A stretch of 56,759 bases of DNA from NCBI GenBank assembly GCA_903875445.1, contig CAIQWD010000021.1:1-56759 (forward strand), read 5' to 3'. The position numbers were made by a program, and so were the translations under genes. Shown here piece after piece: positions 42,693 to 52,626 of this stretch. Every line of letters starts with the position of its first letter. Position 1 is the first letter of the stretch. The notes under the pieces were generated by a model. It ran no database searches and was not told the DNA's origin. It saw nothing but the letters and a program-made list of their open reading frames with translations. Source of the DNA: an uncultured delta proteobacterium (GTDB lineage: Bacteria; Desulfobacterota; Desulfobulbia; Desulfobulbales; Desulfocapsaceae).

Positions 42693-44648
42693 ATGTTGCG
42701 AATGCAAGATCCGGATTTGGAGAAACTCCTGGGATTTTTATCCGGGCAGGAGGAGTTTGTGTTCCTTGACACATCCCGCCCTGACCCTGAAAACTGCCAA
42801 TCCTTGCTTTTCCTTAATCCGGTCGATCGATTGCTCTGCAGAGGTGGTCAGAGTCTCGAAAAGTACCTTGATGATCTCCAGCAGCGGCTGGCCGATGGCT
42901 ACTTCCTGGCCGGGTGGGTGGGCTATGAATTCGGGGCGATGCTCGAAGGTGGATGCCATGGCAGCATTTCACGTCACGATTGTCGCACCACTCTTGCCGA
43001 TCTCGGGGTTTTTCTAAAACCATTTATTTTTAGCCACCTTACGGGAGAAAATGACTTTCCCTTCGATCGGTCATCCGCCTTGAACGATGCTCGGTACTCC
43101 ATCGACAATCTCAGGCCGAATATGTACAAAGAGGAGTTCATCGAGGCCTTGGAAGCTGTGCGCCGATACATCGGAGCCGGCGACACCTACCAGGTGAATT
43201 ACACCATGAAACTCCTTTTCAATTTTTCCGGGTCGGCGGAAAGGCTTTACAGTATCTTGCGGCGAAATCAATCGGTTGGATACGGTGCCTATCTTCGTAG
43301 CGGCGGTGAGCAAATCTTGTCCTTTTCTCCGGAATTATTTTTTCGAAAAAAAGGGGCAGAAATTACAGCGCGGCCCATGAAGGGAACCGCGCAGCGAGGG
43401 AGAAATAGCGACGAGGAGCGGGCGAATAGCCTGGAATTGCACAACGATATTAAAAACAGGAGTGAAAACGTGATGATAGTTGATCTCCTGCGCAATGATC
43501 TGGCGCGTTTGCTGCATGGCCATGGACACAGTCGGATCTCTGTCGATTCCCTTTTTGACGTGGAATCCTATGAGAGCCTTTTGCAGATGACTTCAACCAT
43601 CAAAGCGACAACCGCCTTATCGACCATGCAGGACCTCAAGCTTACCGAACTGTTTCGGGCTCTTTTCCCCTGCGGGTCGATAACCGGCGCGCCAAAAATC
43701 CGCACCATGCAGATCATCAATGAACTGGAAAAGGGACCGCGCGGAGTTTACACCGGGGCCATAGGCTATTTTGGACCGGACGGGTCGGCGGTTTTTAATG
43801 TCCCCATTCGGACGGTCAGGTTGCAGGGGGGACAAGGGGAAATGGGCATCGGTGCCGGCATTACCTATGATTCCGTGCCGGAGGATGAGTGGCATGAATC
43901 GCTCCTCAAAGGAAAATTTTTAACCAACCGGCAGCCGGAATTTTATCTTTTCGAGACGCTTCTCTGGCAGCAAGGTTCGGGCTATTATCTTCTTGAGGAG
44001 CATTTGCAGCGACTCGAGAACGGCGCCGGCTTCTTCAAGTTTGCTTGTCATATGGCGGCGATCAGGGCGCGTCTTATCAAAGAAGAGGAAGGTTTTTCGC
44101 AGAGTTGTTACCGGGTGCGGCTGGTGCTGGAAAAAGACGGCAGGGTTACGGTGACTGCCGATACGGCTGTCTCGCCGACCCGCACCTCTTTGCCCGTAGT
44201 GCCGGAAAAAGTGGTTGCCGGCCATCCGGCAATGGTTGATTTTTCCACCATACGGGTAGATACCAGGGCGGCATGGCCGTTTCACAAGACCTCAAGGCGT
44301 GAGTTGTACAATAAAGAATACGCCCGCGCCCTTGACCAGGGTCTTTATGAATGCATCTTCCTCAACGGGACAGGGGCAGTGACCGAAGGCTGTATTACCA
44401 ATATTATTATTTACAGCGATGGCCGATATAAGACTCCGCCGGTTGCCTGCGGCCTTTTGCCGGGAGTCATGCGTGGTCGACTGCTTGCCGATGCCAGTCC
44501 GCCGGTGTTTCTGGAGGAGTTGACGGAGGAGGATGTCAGGGCCGCCGAGGCAGTTTTCGTTTGTAATGCCGTGCGTGGGGTGGTCAGGGTCACCCTGCGG
44601 GAAAATCCGATCGGGCTTGAGGGCTTGAAGGGGGAAACGGCAGGCTAG
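42693..44648 (+). CDS. pabB: PabB-PabC fusion: aminodeoxychorismate synthase component I / aminodeoxychorismate lyase
   Basis: 651 residues. The PabB/TrpE-type chorismate-binding domain (about 1-420) shows GAGDTYQVNYT, FSPELFF, RPMKGTAQRG, NVMIVDLLRNDL and CGSITGAPKIRTMQII. The PabC/class IV aminotransferase-like PLP domain (about 428-645) has FETLLW, the Lys in FHKTSRRELYNKEY and GAVTEGCITNIII. Together they convert chorismate and glutamine-derived ammonia to p-aminobenzoate for folate. A pabA-like amidotransferase is not adjacent. folC lies about 8 kb downstream. Its stop overlaps the converging gene by 4 nt. Confidence 0.93.
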   Translation: MLRMQDPDLEKLLGFLSGQEEFVFLDTSRPDPENCQSLLFLNPVDRLLCRGGQSLEKYLDDLQQRLADGYFLAGWVGYEFGAMLEGGCHGSISRHDCRTTLADLGVFLKPFIFSHLTGENDFPFDRSSALNDARYSIDNLRPNMYKEEFIEALEAVRRYIGAGDTYQVNYTMKLLFNFSGSAERLYSILRRNQSVGYGAYLRSGGEQILSFSPELFFRKKGAEITARPMKGTAQRGRNSDEERANSLELHNDIKNRSENVMIVDLLRNDLARLLHGHGHSRISVDSLFDVESYESLLQMTSTIKATTALSTMQDLKLTELFRALFPCGSITGAPKIRTMQIINELEKGPRGVYTGAIGYFGPDGSAVFNVPIRTVRLQGGQGEMGIGAGITYDSVPEDEWHESLLKGKFLTNRQPEFYLFETLLWQQGSGYYLLEEHLQRLENGAGFFKFACHMAAIRARLIKEEEGFSQSCYRVRLVLEKDGRVTVTADTAVSPTRTSLPVVPEKVVAGHPAMVDFSTIRVDTRAAWPFHKTSRRELYNKEYARALDQGLYECIFLNGTGAVTEGCITNIIIYSDGRYKTPPVACGLLPGVMRGRLLADASPPVFLEELTEEDVRAAEAVFVCNAVRGVVRVTLRENPIGLEGLKGETAG

Positions 44649-45157
44649 TGTACCATGGCAGTGCCCTGCCCCGTGGCGAGTTGTGTCGGTGGAATGATAA
44701 GATTATGTTTCTCACCAAGCGACCTGGCCAGCATCATAAAAGAGGATGGCAGAGGCACATCCCGGTCTTCCATGAGAAAGCCTAACTCTTTTGCCCGCAC
44801 CAGGGTCTGTGACGTGTCATTGCCTTCCTGATGGTCGCAGAGAGTCTGGATGCGTAAAGCATCGGTGACATCGGCACAAAGTTCCGGCAGTTCGTCTTTC
44901 AGGGCCAGCATCTCCTGTTCAATTTCACCCCGGTTCTCGGTGCGGAAACGGACAAATTTTTCCCCCGGGTTTTGCGTCCCGAACACCTCATTGGTAATGG
45001 CACCGGCCAAAGCGGCGAGACGGGACAGCTCGGCATCAGGCTTTTTTTTGGCCATACGGCTGCGAAGCTCTTTAAACAAAACCATCTGCACCACGCCCAC
45101 TGCTTCCCGCAGGGCAGTAAGAAGCTGCGAATTTTCCTTCATTGTTTCGGTATGCAT
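44645..45157 (-). CDS. conserved-looking hypothetical protein
   Basis: 170 residues, hydrophilic and mostly helical, no TM and no motif I recognise (MKENSQLLTALREAVGVVQM; ITNEVFGTQNPGEKFVRF). It starts 13 nt after the DUF493 gene ends, so the two are likely one transcript, and it overlaps the pabB-pabC stop by 4 nt on the opposite strand. Function unknown. Confidence 0.75.
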   Translation of the reverse strand: MHTETMKENSQLLTALREAVGVVQMVLFKELRSRMAKKKPDAELSRLAALAGAITNEVFGTQNPGEKFVRFRTENRGEIEQEMLALKDELPELCADVTDALRIQTLCDHQEGNDTSQTLVRAKELGFLMEDRDVPLPSSFMMLARSLGEKHNLIIPPTQLATGQGTAMVH

Positions 45158-45170
45158 ATTCCCCTATCCC

Positions 45171-45455
45171 TCAGAGCACGATTTTTACGGCGGAATGGTT
45201 TTTCAAAATCTCATATATTCTTAATCTGGCTGTTTCATCGGGAACTACAAGCTCGGCATTAACACTGTGATATTTTCCTTTTGAGCTTCTATGGGAGCGA
45301 CTTATCATAACCGCATGGGGGGAACAGGCTGCGACGATGACGTCTCTCAGCAAGTCGTGGTTTTCGCCGATAACTTTGTATGTCCATGTACAAGGATAGT
45401 CGATTTCCGGGCGTTCCGGGGTATCTGCAGAGGATGTTCTATTTATCGATTTCAT
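45171..45455 (-). CDS. DUF493 (YbeD-like) family protein
   Basis: 94 residues from the ATG at 45455; a TTG start at 45500 would add 15 residues. It has the family plan: YPCTWTYKVIGENHDLLRDVIVAAC, then SKGKYHSVNAELVVPDETARLRIYEIL and a C-terminal hydrophobic strand. YbeD-like proteins have an ACT-like ferredoxin fold, and a regulatory role has been proposed, but function is unproven. Upstream of the hypothetical gene at 44645-45157. Confidence 0.75.
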   Translation of the reverse strand: MKSINRTSSADTPERPEIDYPCTWTYKVIGENHDLLRDVIVAACSPHAVMISRSHRSSKGKYHSVNAELVVPDETARLRIYEILKNHSAVKIVL

Positions 45456-45691
45456 GGGAGTCTTGGGTGATTTTTTGTTATTAGAAAATGACTTGCACAA
45501 GTAATAAGAAATGGTTTAGCAAGAGTCAAGGGAAAGGACCGACCATGCCGTCCGGAGGGCATTTCACTGCTGGCCGGGAATTTTTTAGAAAGCTGCAATA
45601 GTCTTTTGTATATAGCCGGGCCAAGTGATACAATTGGTCGGGAGACAGATCATGCATTAATGACAAAAGCCTTACCATAGAGAGAAACACC

Positions 45692-47260
45692 TTGGAATTA
45701 AATGAAAAAAAAGAAGTGCTTGATGCGCTTTTTGAGAGCGAGGCGCAGAAAAGAGCCATTGTTGAAGGGTTTTCCGGAATCCTGATCCTTTTCGATCGTG
45801 CTCTGAAGGCCCAATGGGTAAATAGGGCGACGCACACAAGATATGCTGAAGCTATCGGCAAGAGCTGCCATGAAATTTTCTGTTCGCAGAGTGAAAAATG
45901 TGAATCCTGTGCCTTCCAGCGGTGCGTACAGTCCGGAAAAATTGAATCAAGCATCCAGAAAACCGGTATCTTCGGAGTGGATGGTGACGAATTGGTTTTT
46001 GACATCACAGCCTCACCGGTAAAAGATAAACATGGTGGTGTTGCCGGCATTATAGGGATAGCCCAGAATGTGACGGAACAGTTCAGGCTTGAGAGACAAC
46101 TGCGCCACACCCAAAAGATGGAGGCTATCGGGACATTGGCCGGAGGGGTTGCCCATGACTTCAATAACGTGCTCACCCCGATCATGGGATATACCGAAAT
46201 CATCCGCTTGAAAATGAAGCAGGACGGTTTTTCCGATAAAGCCGTTTTCGATTATCTCGAAGAAATTCTCAAGGCGGCGAAAAGGGCAAAATCGTTGGTG
46301 GAACAGGTCCTGACCTTTTCGCGAAGTATTGAGAAGAAGGAGGTGCTGCAATATATTCATCCCATCGTCAAAGAGGTGATGAAACTCATGCGCGCTACCT
46401 TGCCGAGTACCATTGTTATTCAGGAAATGATCGACGAACATTGCGGCCGGGTATTTATCGATCCGGTGCAGATCCATCAGGTGCTGATCAACCTTTGTAC
46501 CAACGCATCGCATGCCATGTCCGGTCGACATGGCACGTTGAAGGTTACGCTGGGACTTACGCCCCAGACCGGAGACGGCAAGGAATGGCTCGAATTGAGT
46601 GTCGCCGATAGCGGTTGCGGCATTGATGAAAAACTCCTCGACAGGATTTTCGAACCCTATTTCACTACTAAGGAGAAAACCAGCGGCACCGGTATGGGCC
46701 TGGCAATGGTACATGGTATAGTCAGCCGCCAAGGCGGATTTATCAAGGTCGAGAGTGAAATTAACAAAGGTTCTAACTTCCGGGTGTTTCTGCCGTTGGC
46801 ACAAAAAGAAACGGCCATTGAACAGATTGTTTCTCTAGGGGAGTTGCAAGGCGGGTCAGGAAAAATCCTTCTTGTGGATGACGAAGAACAGGTGGTGCAG
46901 GTCACTGGCGAGATCCTGCAAAGTCTCGGATATACGGTCGTCTGCAAGACTTCACCACGAGAGGCAATTGCACTGTTCTCGCAGGATCCCAGCCAGTTTG
47001 ATATGCTTGTCACCGATTTGACAATGGCCGAGTTGACCGGGCTGGAGTTGAGTGAAAAGGTGAAGAGCATGCGACCGGACATGCCCATAATCCTTATAAC
47101 CGGCTATTCGGATCAGGTTTCAAAGGATGCTGCGGTCGGAGCGGGCATAGATGAATACTGCATGAAACCTATCTCCATGCGCGAGCTGTCGACGATAGTC
47201 GGAAAATTCCTCGGCAGCGGAGTGGGTACGGCAGCTCTTCAGCGATATCGTCCCAATTGA
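45692..47260 (+). CDS. PAS-domain hybrid histidine kinase with C-terminal receiver and a Cys cluster in the PAS
   Basis: 522 residues with a TTG start at 45692. No TM, so cytoplasmic. PAS domain (about 20-130) contains C59, C64, C70, C73 and C78 (CSQSEKCESCAFQRC), a pattern able to bind a metal or Fe-S cluster or act as a thiol switch. HisKA with H155 (GGVAHDFNNVLTPIMGY), HATPase_c (NLCTNASHAM, DSGCGI, TSGTGMGLAM) and a receiver domain (KILLVDDEEQ, D442 in VTDLTM, CMKPIS). The partner is unknown. Confidence 0.9.
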   Translation: MELNEKKEVLDALFESEAQKRAIVEGFSGILILFDRALKAQWVNRATHTRYAEAIGKSCHEIFCSQSEKCESCAFQRCVQSGKIESSIQKTGIFGVDGDELVFDITASPVKDKHGGVAGIIGIAQNVTEQFRLERQLRHTQKMEAIGTLAGGVAHDFNNVLTPIMGYTEIIRLKMKQDGFSDKAVFDYLEEILKAAKRAKSLVEQVLTFSRSIEKKEVLQYIHPIVKEVMKLMRATLPSTIVIQEMIDEHCGRVFIDPVQIHQVLINLCTNASHAMSGRHGTLKVTLGLTPQTGDGKEWLELSVADSGCGIDEKLLDRIFEPYFTTKEKTSGTGMGLAMVHGIVSRQGGFIKVESEINKGSNFRVFLPLAQKETAIEQIVSLGELQGGSGKILLVDDEEQVVQVTGEILQSLGYTVVCKTSPREAIALFSQDPSQFDMLVTDLTMAELTGLELSEKVKSMRPDMPIILITGYSDQVSKDAAVGAGIDEYCMKPISMRELSTIVGKFLGSGVGTAALQRYRPN

Positions 47261-47300
47261 AATGCCATAGCGGCCGACTGCACCCGAATGGGTGGGAGGG

Positions 47301-48359
47301 TTATTTCGGTGCATGGTGACATTTCAGTGAGCGTTTGAATTTTTGTACGAAATCGTAGGCTTCCTCAATCCGTTGTTCCGATATTTCTCCTTTATATACA
47401 GCCTCAAGAACCGCCTTTTTTGTTTTCTGCAAAATACCGGGGTCGTGTGTCAGGTTGTTACCGATTATCAGGAGATCAATGCCTGCGGTAAGTGCTTGGC
47501 AGCAGGCTTCTTGCAAACCATAGCCGTCGGTTATTGCCTTCATCTGCATGTCGTCGGAGATGATCAGGCCGGTGAAATGGAGATCGTGGCGAAGGAGTGT
47601 CTGGAGGGTAGCCCTGGACAAGGTTGCCGGATACCTAGCGTCAAAATTTCTGTTAATGAGATGGCCAACCATAATAGCTTCGGCCCATCCGGTATCGATA
47701 AGGAGCCGATAAGGTTCCAGTTCACTTGCACGCCAAGAGGCACTTATATCGACAAAGCCCAGATGGGAGTCGCGGTCGGAGCTGCCGTGGCCGGGGAAAT
47801 GTTTCAGACAGCACTGTATGCCCTCTGCCCGGTGTTCTCTGATCCAGGCGGTCGCATGGGCGGCAACCGTTTGCCCATTGTCGGAGAAACTGCGTCCATA
47901 GCGGCCGATTATCGGATTCTCCCTGTTGACGTCGATGTCGACCACCGGCGCCAAATTCAAATTCACTCCTGTTGCTCGCAGCATGCGCGCGGTCTGCCGG
48001 GCACTTGCCACGGTCGCTTGCATATCCCCTGTGCTGCCCAGCTCGGCGGCTGTGAGAGTGACCGGAAAGCCTCTCTCCTCACGAAAACGATTCACTTTAC
48101 CGCCTTCCTGGTCGACTGCAATGAGAAGATTTCCCCCGGCCAGCTTCTGAAGCTCCGTGGTGAGTTTTTGCAATTGTTCAGCGCTGATAATATTGTGGGT
48201 GTCTTTTTTTTCCGCGAGGAACCGGTCAAAGAGGATAACACCGCCAAGGTTTTCCTCTTCTATGTCCCTGGCAATCGGGTGATTTATCGACACGGTATCT
48301 CCTGCGAAACCGATGAGGAAGAGTTGCCCGATCTTTTGCCGCAATGTGGAATGCTGCAC
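47301..48359 (-). CDS. nagZ: beta-N-acetylhexosaminidase NagZ-like (GH3)
   Basis: 352 residues, GTG start at 48359. It removes GlcNAc from GlcNAc-anhydroMurNAc peptides during wall recycling. GH3 motifs: IAVDQEGGKVNRFR, LNLAPVVDID, the catalytic His/Asp loop KHFPGHGSSDRDSH and the nucleophile region GLIISDDMQM. No signal peptide is apparent, which fits cytoplasmic NagZ. It converges with the hybrid kinase. Confidence 0.92.
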   Translation of the reverse strand: MQHSTLRQKIGQLFLIGFAGDTVSINHPIARDIEEENLGGVILFDRFLAEKKDTHNIISAEQLQKLTTELQKLAGGNLLIAVDQEGGKVNRFREERGFPVTLTAAELGSTGDMQATVASARQTARMLRATGVNLNLAPVVDIDVNRENPIIGRYGRSFSDNGQTVAAHATAWIREHRAEGIQCCLKHFPGHGSSDRDSHLGFVDISASWRASELEPYRLLIDTGWAEAIMVGHLINRNFDARYPATLSRATLQTLLRHDLHFTGLIISDDMQMKAITDGYGLQEACCQALTAGIDLLIIGNNLTHDPGILQKTKKAVLEAVYKGEISEQRIEEAYDFVQKFKRSLKCHHAPK

Positions 48360-48360
48360 A

Positions 48361-48742
48361 GAAGCCTCCAGTGCCGTGGTCCGTTTCTTGATCTCCGCTG
48401 CCAGGTGAGAAATGAGGAGTACTGTGCACCGGGCTAATTGTCAAAGATTTTTCAAATTTCCCTGTGTCAATATTTTGTCATCACCGGTACAGTAGAGGAG
48501 GATATGATGAATATTCCTTTCAGAAGTGTAGATTGCAGCAAGGGGGAAATAATATATTACTATTTATAATCAACATCATAGAAGATAAGGAAGAGATTTT
48601 TTGGGATGGTGAGAGCGTGATGGCATAAAAAATGCTTTTTCGATATAAAACAAGAGAATAAGGGTAAAGATTTTCTTGTAACGGACGATAAGAAGAGTAT
48701 CCAGAAAAAGACCAACCCAAGGCACATCATTAGGACGCATCC
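48361..48742. other. non-coding region between nagZ and the diguanylate cyclase
   Basis: About 380 nt, AT-rich in the right half. The only candidate coding element is the tiny ORF at 48504. A small AT hairpin (GCAT/ATGC followed by T5, near 48625-48640) is seen. No clear promoter. Confidence 0.4.
48504..48569 (+). CDS. possible 21-residue micro-ORF with strong ribosome site
   Basis: GAGGAGG lies a few bases before ATGATG; the frame encodes 21 residues ending in IIYYYL and a TAA. The good ribosome site is the only support. It could be a leader peptide or chance. Confidence 0.25.
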   Translation: MMNIPFRSVDCSKGEIIYYYL

Positions 48743-49756
48743 ATGACTATTACAACCAAAGAAAATCAATTTTCCACCTCCCACCTCAAGCAGGTTGAGT
48801 TGGAGAAAGTTATGGTTGAGCTTGATTCTCTGAAGAGGCAATCGGAACGACTTGACCTTATCAATAAACTGCATGGACGGATGGCCGGGGTGTTGAGCCT
48901 CAGCGGAATGATTGAAGCCTATTCGGTATGGCTCATGCCTTTGGTGGGACATGAACTCATCGGCTACAACAACAGCCAGCGCAACAAACGCCATCTGTTC
49001 TGTTCCGGGCACGGCCCCTACCGGCGGAAAGCCATTGCTTTTGCGGAACAACTCATTGCCGAAAAGACAGTTTTAGATGGCTCGTACGCAGTAAAAGACG
49101 GTCGTTTCGCCTATAGGTGGATCTTTGAAACCGCCGACGATGCCGGCATCCTGTTGATTTTGAAAGAAGGCTATGAACTTTCCGTTGAGGAGTTGGATCT
49201 TGTGAACCACTCTCTTGAGATCCTGGCCGAGTGTCTGCGTCGTGGTCTTGAATATGAGGATTTGTTTGAGCGGGCGAGCAGCGATTCGTTAACCGGACTT
49301 TCCAATCGCCGGGTCTTTGAAGATCGGATTATCGGCATGATGGACAGTGCCCACAGATATAATAATCCCTTGTCCATGGTCTCTATGGACCTCGACCGGT
49401 TCAAGGAAATTAATGATAATCTCGGCCATCAAAAAGGTGATGAGGTGCTGAAGGCAGTGGCTGCGGTATTAAAGCGCGCCGTTCGCTCCACCGATCTTCT
49501 GGTACGTATGGGCGGGGATGAATTTCTCCTGGTTCTCGATAATACCGATCTGCAGCACGGAAGAATATTAGCAGAGAGGTTGTGTGCAGCTGTCAACGAA
49601 CTGAATATCTGGGCCGATGATCAAACGAAACTGGGAGTAAGCATCGGGATGTCGGAACTGCGCAAGGGAGAATCTCTGAAGCAGTGGGTGGAACGTACCG
49701 ACGACATCCTTTACCACGCCAAAGCCGGAGGCAGATCGAGGGTCGCTGTCGAATAG
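48743..49756 (+). CDS. diguanylate cyclase (GGDEF)
   Basis: 337 residues. The N-terminal about 165 residues form an unassigned sensor-like region without TM (coiled coil at the start). The GGDEF domain starts near 175 (SSDSLTGLSNRRVFEDRI), with the active motif GGDEF at 257-261 and the inhibitory I-site RSTD at 248-251. It should make c-di-GMP with product inhibition. The adjacent minus-strand gene at 49843 is unrelated in strand but shares the terminator. Confidence 0.93.
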   Translation: MTITTKENQFSTSHLKQVELEKVMVELDSLKRQSERLDLINKLHGRMAGVLSLSGMIEAYSVWLMPLVGHELIGYNNSQRNKRHLFCSGHGPYRRKAIAFAEQLIAEKTVLDGSYAVKDGRFAYRWIFETADDAGILLILKEGYELSVEELDLVNHSLEILAECLRRGLEYEDLFERASSDSLTGLSNRRVFEDRIIGMMDSAHRYNNPLSMVSMDLDRFKEINDNLGHQKGDEVLKAVAAVLKRAVRSTDLLVRMGGDEFLLVLDNTDLQHGRILAERLCAAVNELNIWADDQTKLGVSIGMSELRKGESLKQWVERTDDILYHAKAGGRSRVAVE

Positions 49757-49781
49757 AATATCCGGTGACATTAGGGAACAA

Positions 49782-49814
49782 AAAAAGGCCGACTTGCAAA
49801 AGTCGGCCTTTTTT
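49782..49814. terminator. bidirectional terminator after the diguanylate cyclase
   Basis: AAAAAGGCCGACTT, loop GCAA, AAGTCGGCCTTTTT: a 14-bp stem with T-runs on both strands, serving both converging genes. Confidence 0.92.
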
Positions 49815-49842
49815 ATTGGATGCGGCGCTGGTTGCCGGCGCT

Positions 49843-50241
49843 TCAGTTTTTTTCCACCACTATCTTCAGGGGAATTATATGGAGAGAGCGGTTCTGCTGT
49901 TCGGTGTATCCCAGCGACCAGCTGGTGCAGCGGTAGGACCCTCTGAGTAATGTCTCGATATCTTTGACTATCCCCTGAACATTGATAACAGGATGACGAG
50001 AAAACACCTGGGGCAGACCCTGGGTCAGGTTGCAGGCCAGGCAGCGGTTTGGCCGCTCGTGCAGGCGCAGTTCCATGATGAGGGTGTTGCCTTTGTGCTC
50101 GCGATAAGCCAGTTCGATGTCATAGGAACCCTCGTCGGCATCGCCGAAAAGGGCTTCAAAAAATTGGTTGGACCTGTCTTTCGGGAAAATTGTTGCAAGA
50201 TTTTCCTTGGTTAGAACCATTTTCAATGGGTCGGTTGTCAT
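49843..50241 (-). CDS. hypothetical protein
   Basis: 132 residues, soluble. It contains NRCLACNLTQGLPQVFSRHPVIN in the middle and an N-terminal MTTDPLKMVLTKENLATIFP. I do not recognise the family. The start ATG at 50241 faces away from the helicase gene. It ends beside the shared terminator at 49782. Confidence 0.75.
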   Translation of the reverse strand: MTTDPLKMVLTKENLATIFPKDRSNQFFEALFGDADEGSYDIELAYREHKGNTLIMELRLHERPNRCLACNLTQGLPQVFSRHPVINVQGIVKDIETLLRGSYRCTSWSLGYTEQQNRSLHIIPLKIVVEKN

Positions 50242-50383
50242 GATGTTTTCGGCTCGGCCTTGTGTCGATGTTGAAGGGTCAAGAACTCCTGATTTCGGGG
50301 GCTTGCGCCGGATACTATACCAGCGAAGCTGATTTTGTCAACCGCTGTTGCGGCTGTAAAATCCCTGTGTTAAAGTGGCGGCC

Positions 50384-52570
50384 ATGAAAACTGATGGAAA
50401 TTCATGGCCGCAGGGAGCTGTATCGGGGATAGTGAATCTGCAGCAACTCAACGAGTCGCAATACGCGGCGGTAACCACTACCGCAGGCCCGGTACTGGTC
50501 ATTGCCGGTGCCGGCAGCGGCAAGACCCGAACGCTGGTGTATCGCGTCGCCCATCTGGTCGAGCAGGGCGTCCCTCCCGAGTCCATTCTCCTCCTCACCT
50601 TTACCCGCAAGGCCAGCCAGGAGATGTTGTGGCGAGCCGGCAGGCTGTTGAACGAAAACTGCAGCCGGGTGGTCGGCGGCACCTTTCACGGCATCGCCAA
50701 TATGCTTCTCAGGCGGTACGGGGGGCAACTCGGCTTCGGCTCCTCCTTTACCATCATAGACAGGGGCGACGCCGAGGGGATTATCAATCTTCTCAAATCT
50801 TCGCTCGGGCTCGGTAAGAAAGACAAGCGCTTCCCTTCGAGACGGGCGGTGATCAATATGATCAGCGGCTCGATCAACAAATCGATCGCCCTGGAAGACT
50901 TGATTGACGCTCAATATTCCCATCTTACCGAACATCTTGAGGATATCCTCACCCTGCAAAAGCATTATCAGGCTTTTAAATTCGACCACGGGTTGATGGA
51001 TTACGACGACCTGCTGGTAAACTGGAAGCGGTTGCTGGTCGAGTTGCCGGAGGTTCGCCGGGCCATCTCGACGCGCTTTGCCTACATCATGGTCGATGAA
51101 TATCAGGACACCAACCTCATCCAGGCCGATATTATCCGGTTGGCGGCCGACGTCCACGACAATGTCATGGTGGTGGGCGACGACTCGCAATCGATCTACT
51201 CCTTCCGGGGTGCTGATTTCTATAACATCATGCGCTTTCCCAAGGTCTTCGGCAATACCAGGATCATTAAACTTGAGGAAAACTACCGTTCGACCCAGCC
51301 GATTCTCTCCTTTACCAACGATATCATTAAAAATGCTGCGGAAAAATATACCAAGACGCTCTTTACCAAGCGCGAAGGCGACCTTCGGCCGTTGATTTTT
51401 GCCGCTGCCGACGAGCGGGAGGAGGCGGCCTTTATTGTCAGGACGGTGCGCAAATTGCTGGCAGATGGTGTTGCCTTAACCGATATCGCCGTGCTTTTTC
51501 GCTCCAGTTTTCATTCCTATAAGTTGGAGTTGGAACTGGCCGCAGCCGCCATCGATTATGAAAAGCGGGGTGGCCTGAAGCTGACCGAGTCGGCGCACAT
51601 GAAGGATATGATTGCTTTTATGCGGGTACTGGGGAATCCGCAGGATACCCTCTCCTGGAACCGGATGCTTCTCCAGCTGGAGCATGTCGGGCCCACCACC
51701 GCCCAAAGGATTTCGGCGACCATTGCCCAGGCAACAGACCCATTCCAGGCGCTGGCCAAGTATCCGGCCGGGAAAAGCTGGCAGGAAGGATTTGCCGGAC
51801 TCGTGCAGCTCTTTGATGAGCTGCTGGCCGATGACCACCGACTGTCAATCCTCTATGAAATTGTCCTTAAATATTACCAACCGATTTTCGAGCGATTATA
51901 CAGTGACGATTTTCCCAAGCGCCAGAAGGATATAGATCAGCTGAAAAGTATTATGGACGGCTACGAAGATCTGCAAAGTTTTATCGACGATACCAGTCTC
52001 GACCCCCCGGAAGAAGCCGCTGCCGATGGCAAGGGGCTGGAACGACTGGTGTTGTCGACGATCCATTCCGCCAAGGGTTTGGAGTTCGAGGCTGTCTTTG
52101 TCATCGGCATGGCCGACGGCCGTTTCCCCCATGCCTCGGCAATTTTTGGAGAGCAATGGGAGGAGGAGAGGCGGCTGCTCTATGTGGCGGCGACCCGGGC
52201 GAAAAAATACCTCTACCTCACCTACCCGCGGCAGCTTATGACCCAGGATAGACAGTTTCGCCGCACCGGGATGTCGCCTTTTTTAAGCGAGTTGAGTGGC
52301 GGACTGTATGAGCGGATCGGCGAAAAATCGATGACAGGGCCCGAGGCATTTGTTTTTCAAAGCACAGAGGAATTTCCACCGTCGCCGCGAAAAACCAAGT
52401 CGAAGAGGTTGGAGATGAGCGATTTTTCTCTAGGTGCCAAGGTCAATCACCCGTTTTTCGGCAATGGCACGGTTACCAAAATATCGACAGGACGATCCCT
52501 GGATATCCAGTTCGACCGGCATGGTTTGAAGACCTTGCACCTTGATTACGCAAAACTGACAATTATTTGA
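50384..52570 (+). CDS. UvrD/PcrA-type superfamily 1 DNA helicase
   Basis: 728 residues from the ATG at 50384 (GTG at 50375 is an alternative). 3'-5' helicase/translocase. Motifs: Q motif LNESQYAAV, Walker A IAGAGSGKTRTL, Ia LLTFTRKAS, II VDEYQDTN, III VVGDDSQSIYSFRGA, IV LEENYRST, V STIHSAKGLEFEAVFVIG and VI YVAATRAKKYLYLTYP. The C-terminal Tudor-like domain (VNHPFFGNGTVTKI...LDIQF) is as in PcrA/UvrD. Start of a run with folC and the HNH gene. Confidence 0.94.
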   Translation: MKTDGNSWPQGAVSGIVNLQQLNESQYAAVTTTAGPVLVIAGAGSGKTRTLVYRVAHLVEQGVPPESILLLTFTRKASQEMLWRAGRLLNENCSRVVGGTFHGIANMLLRRYGGQLGFGSSFTIIDRGDAEGIINLLKSSLGLGKKDKRFPSRRAVINMISGSINKSIALEDLIDAQYSHLTEHLEDILTLQKHYQAFKFDHGLMDYDDLLVNWKRLLVELPEVRRAISTRFAYIMVDEYQDTNLIQADIIRLAADVHDNVMVVGDDSQSIYSFRGADFYNIMRFPKVFGNTRIIKLEENYRSTQPILSFTNDIIKNAAEKYTKTLFTKREGDLRPLIFAAADEREEAAFIVRTVRKLLADGVALTDIAVLFRSSFHSYKLELELAAAAIDYEKRGGLKLTESAHMKDMIAFMRVLGNPQDTLSWNRMLLQLEHVGPTTAQRISATIAQATDPFQALAKYPAGKSWQEGFAGLVQLFDELLADDHRLSILYEIVLKYYQPIFERLYSDDFPKRQKDIDQLKSIMDGYEDLQSFIDDTSLDPPEEAAADGKGLERLVLSTIHSAKGLEFEAVFVIGMADGRFPHASAIFGEQWEEERRLLYVAATRAKKYLYLTYPRQLMTQDRQFRRTGMSPFLSELSGGLYERIGEKSMTGPEAFVFQSTEEFPPSPRKTKSKRLEMSDFSLGAKVNHPFFGNGTVTKISTGRSLDIQFDRHGLKTLHLDYAKLTII

Positions 52571-52626
52571 CACTCGGGGCTCGGGCGATGGCCCGTAGTC
52601 CACCCTTTCTACCCATACGAACGACC

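Noticed and set aside
47278-47296. Hairpin CACCC/GGGTG between the hybrid kinase and nagZ
   Set aside because: The stem is only five bp and no T-run follows on either strand, so it is not called a terminator.
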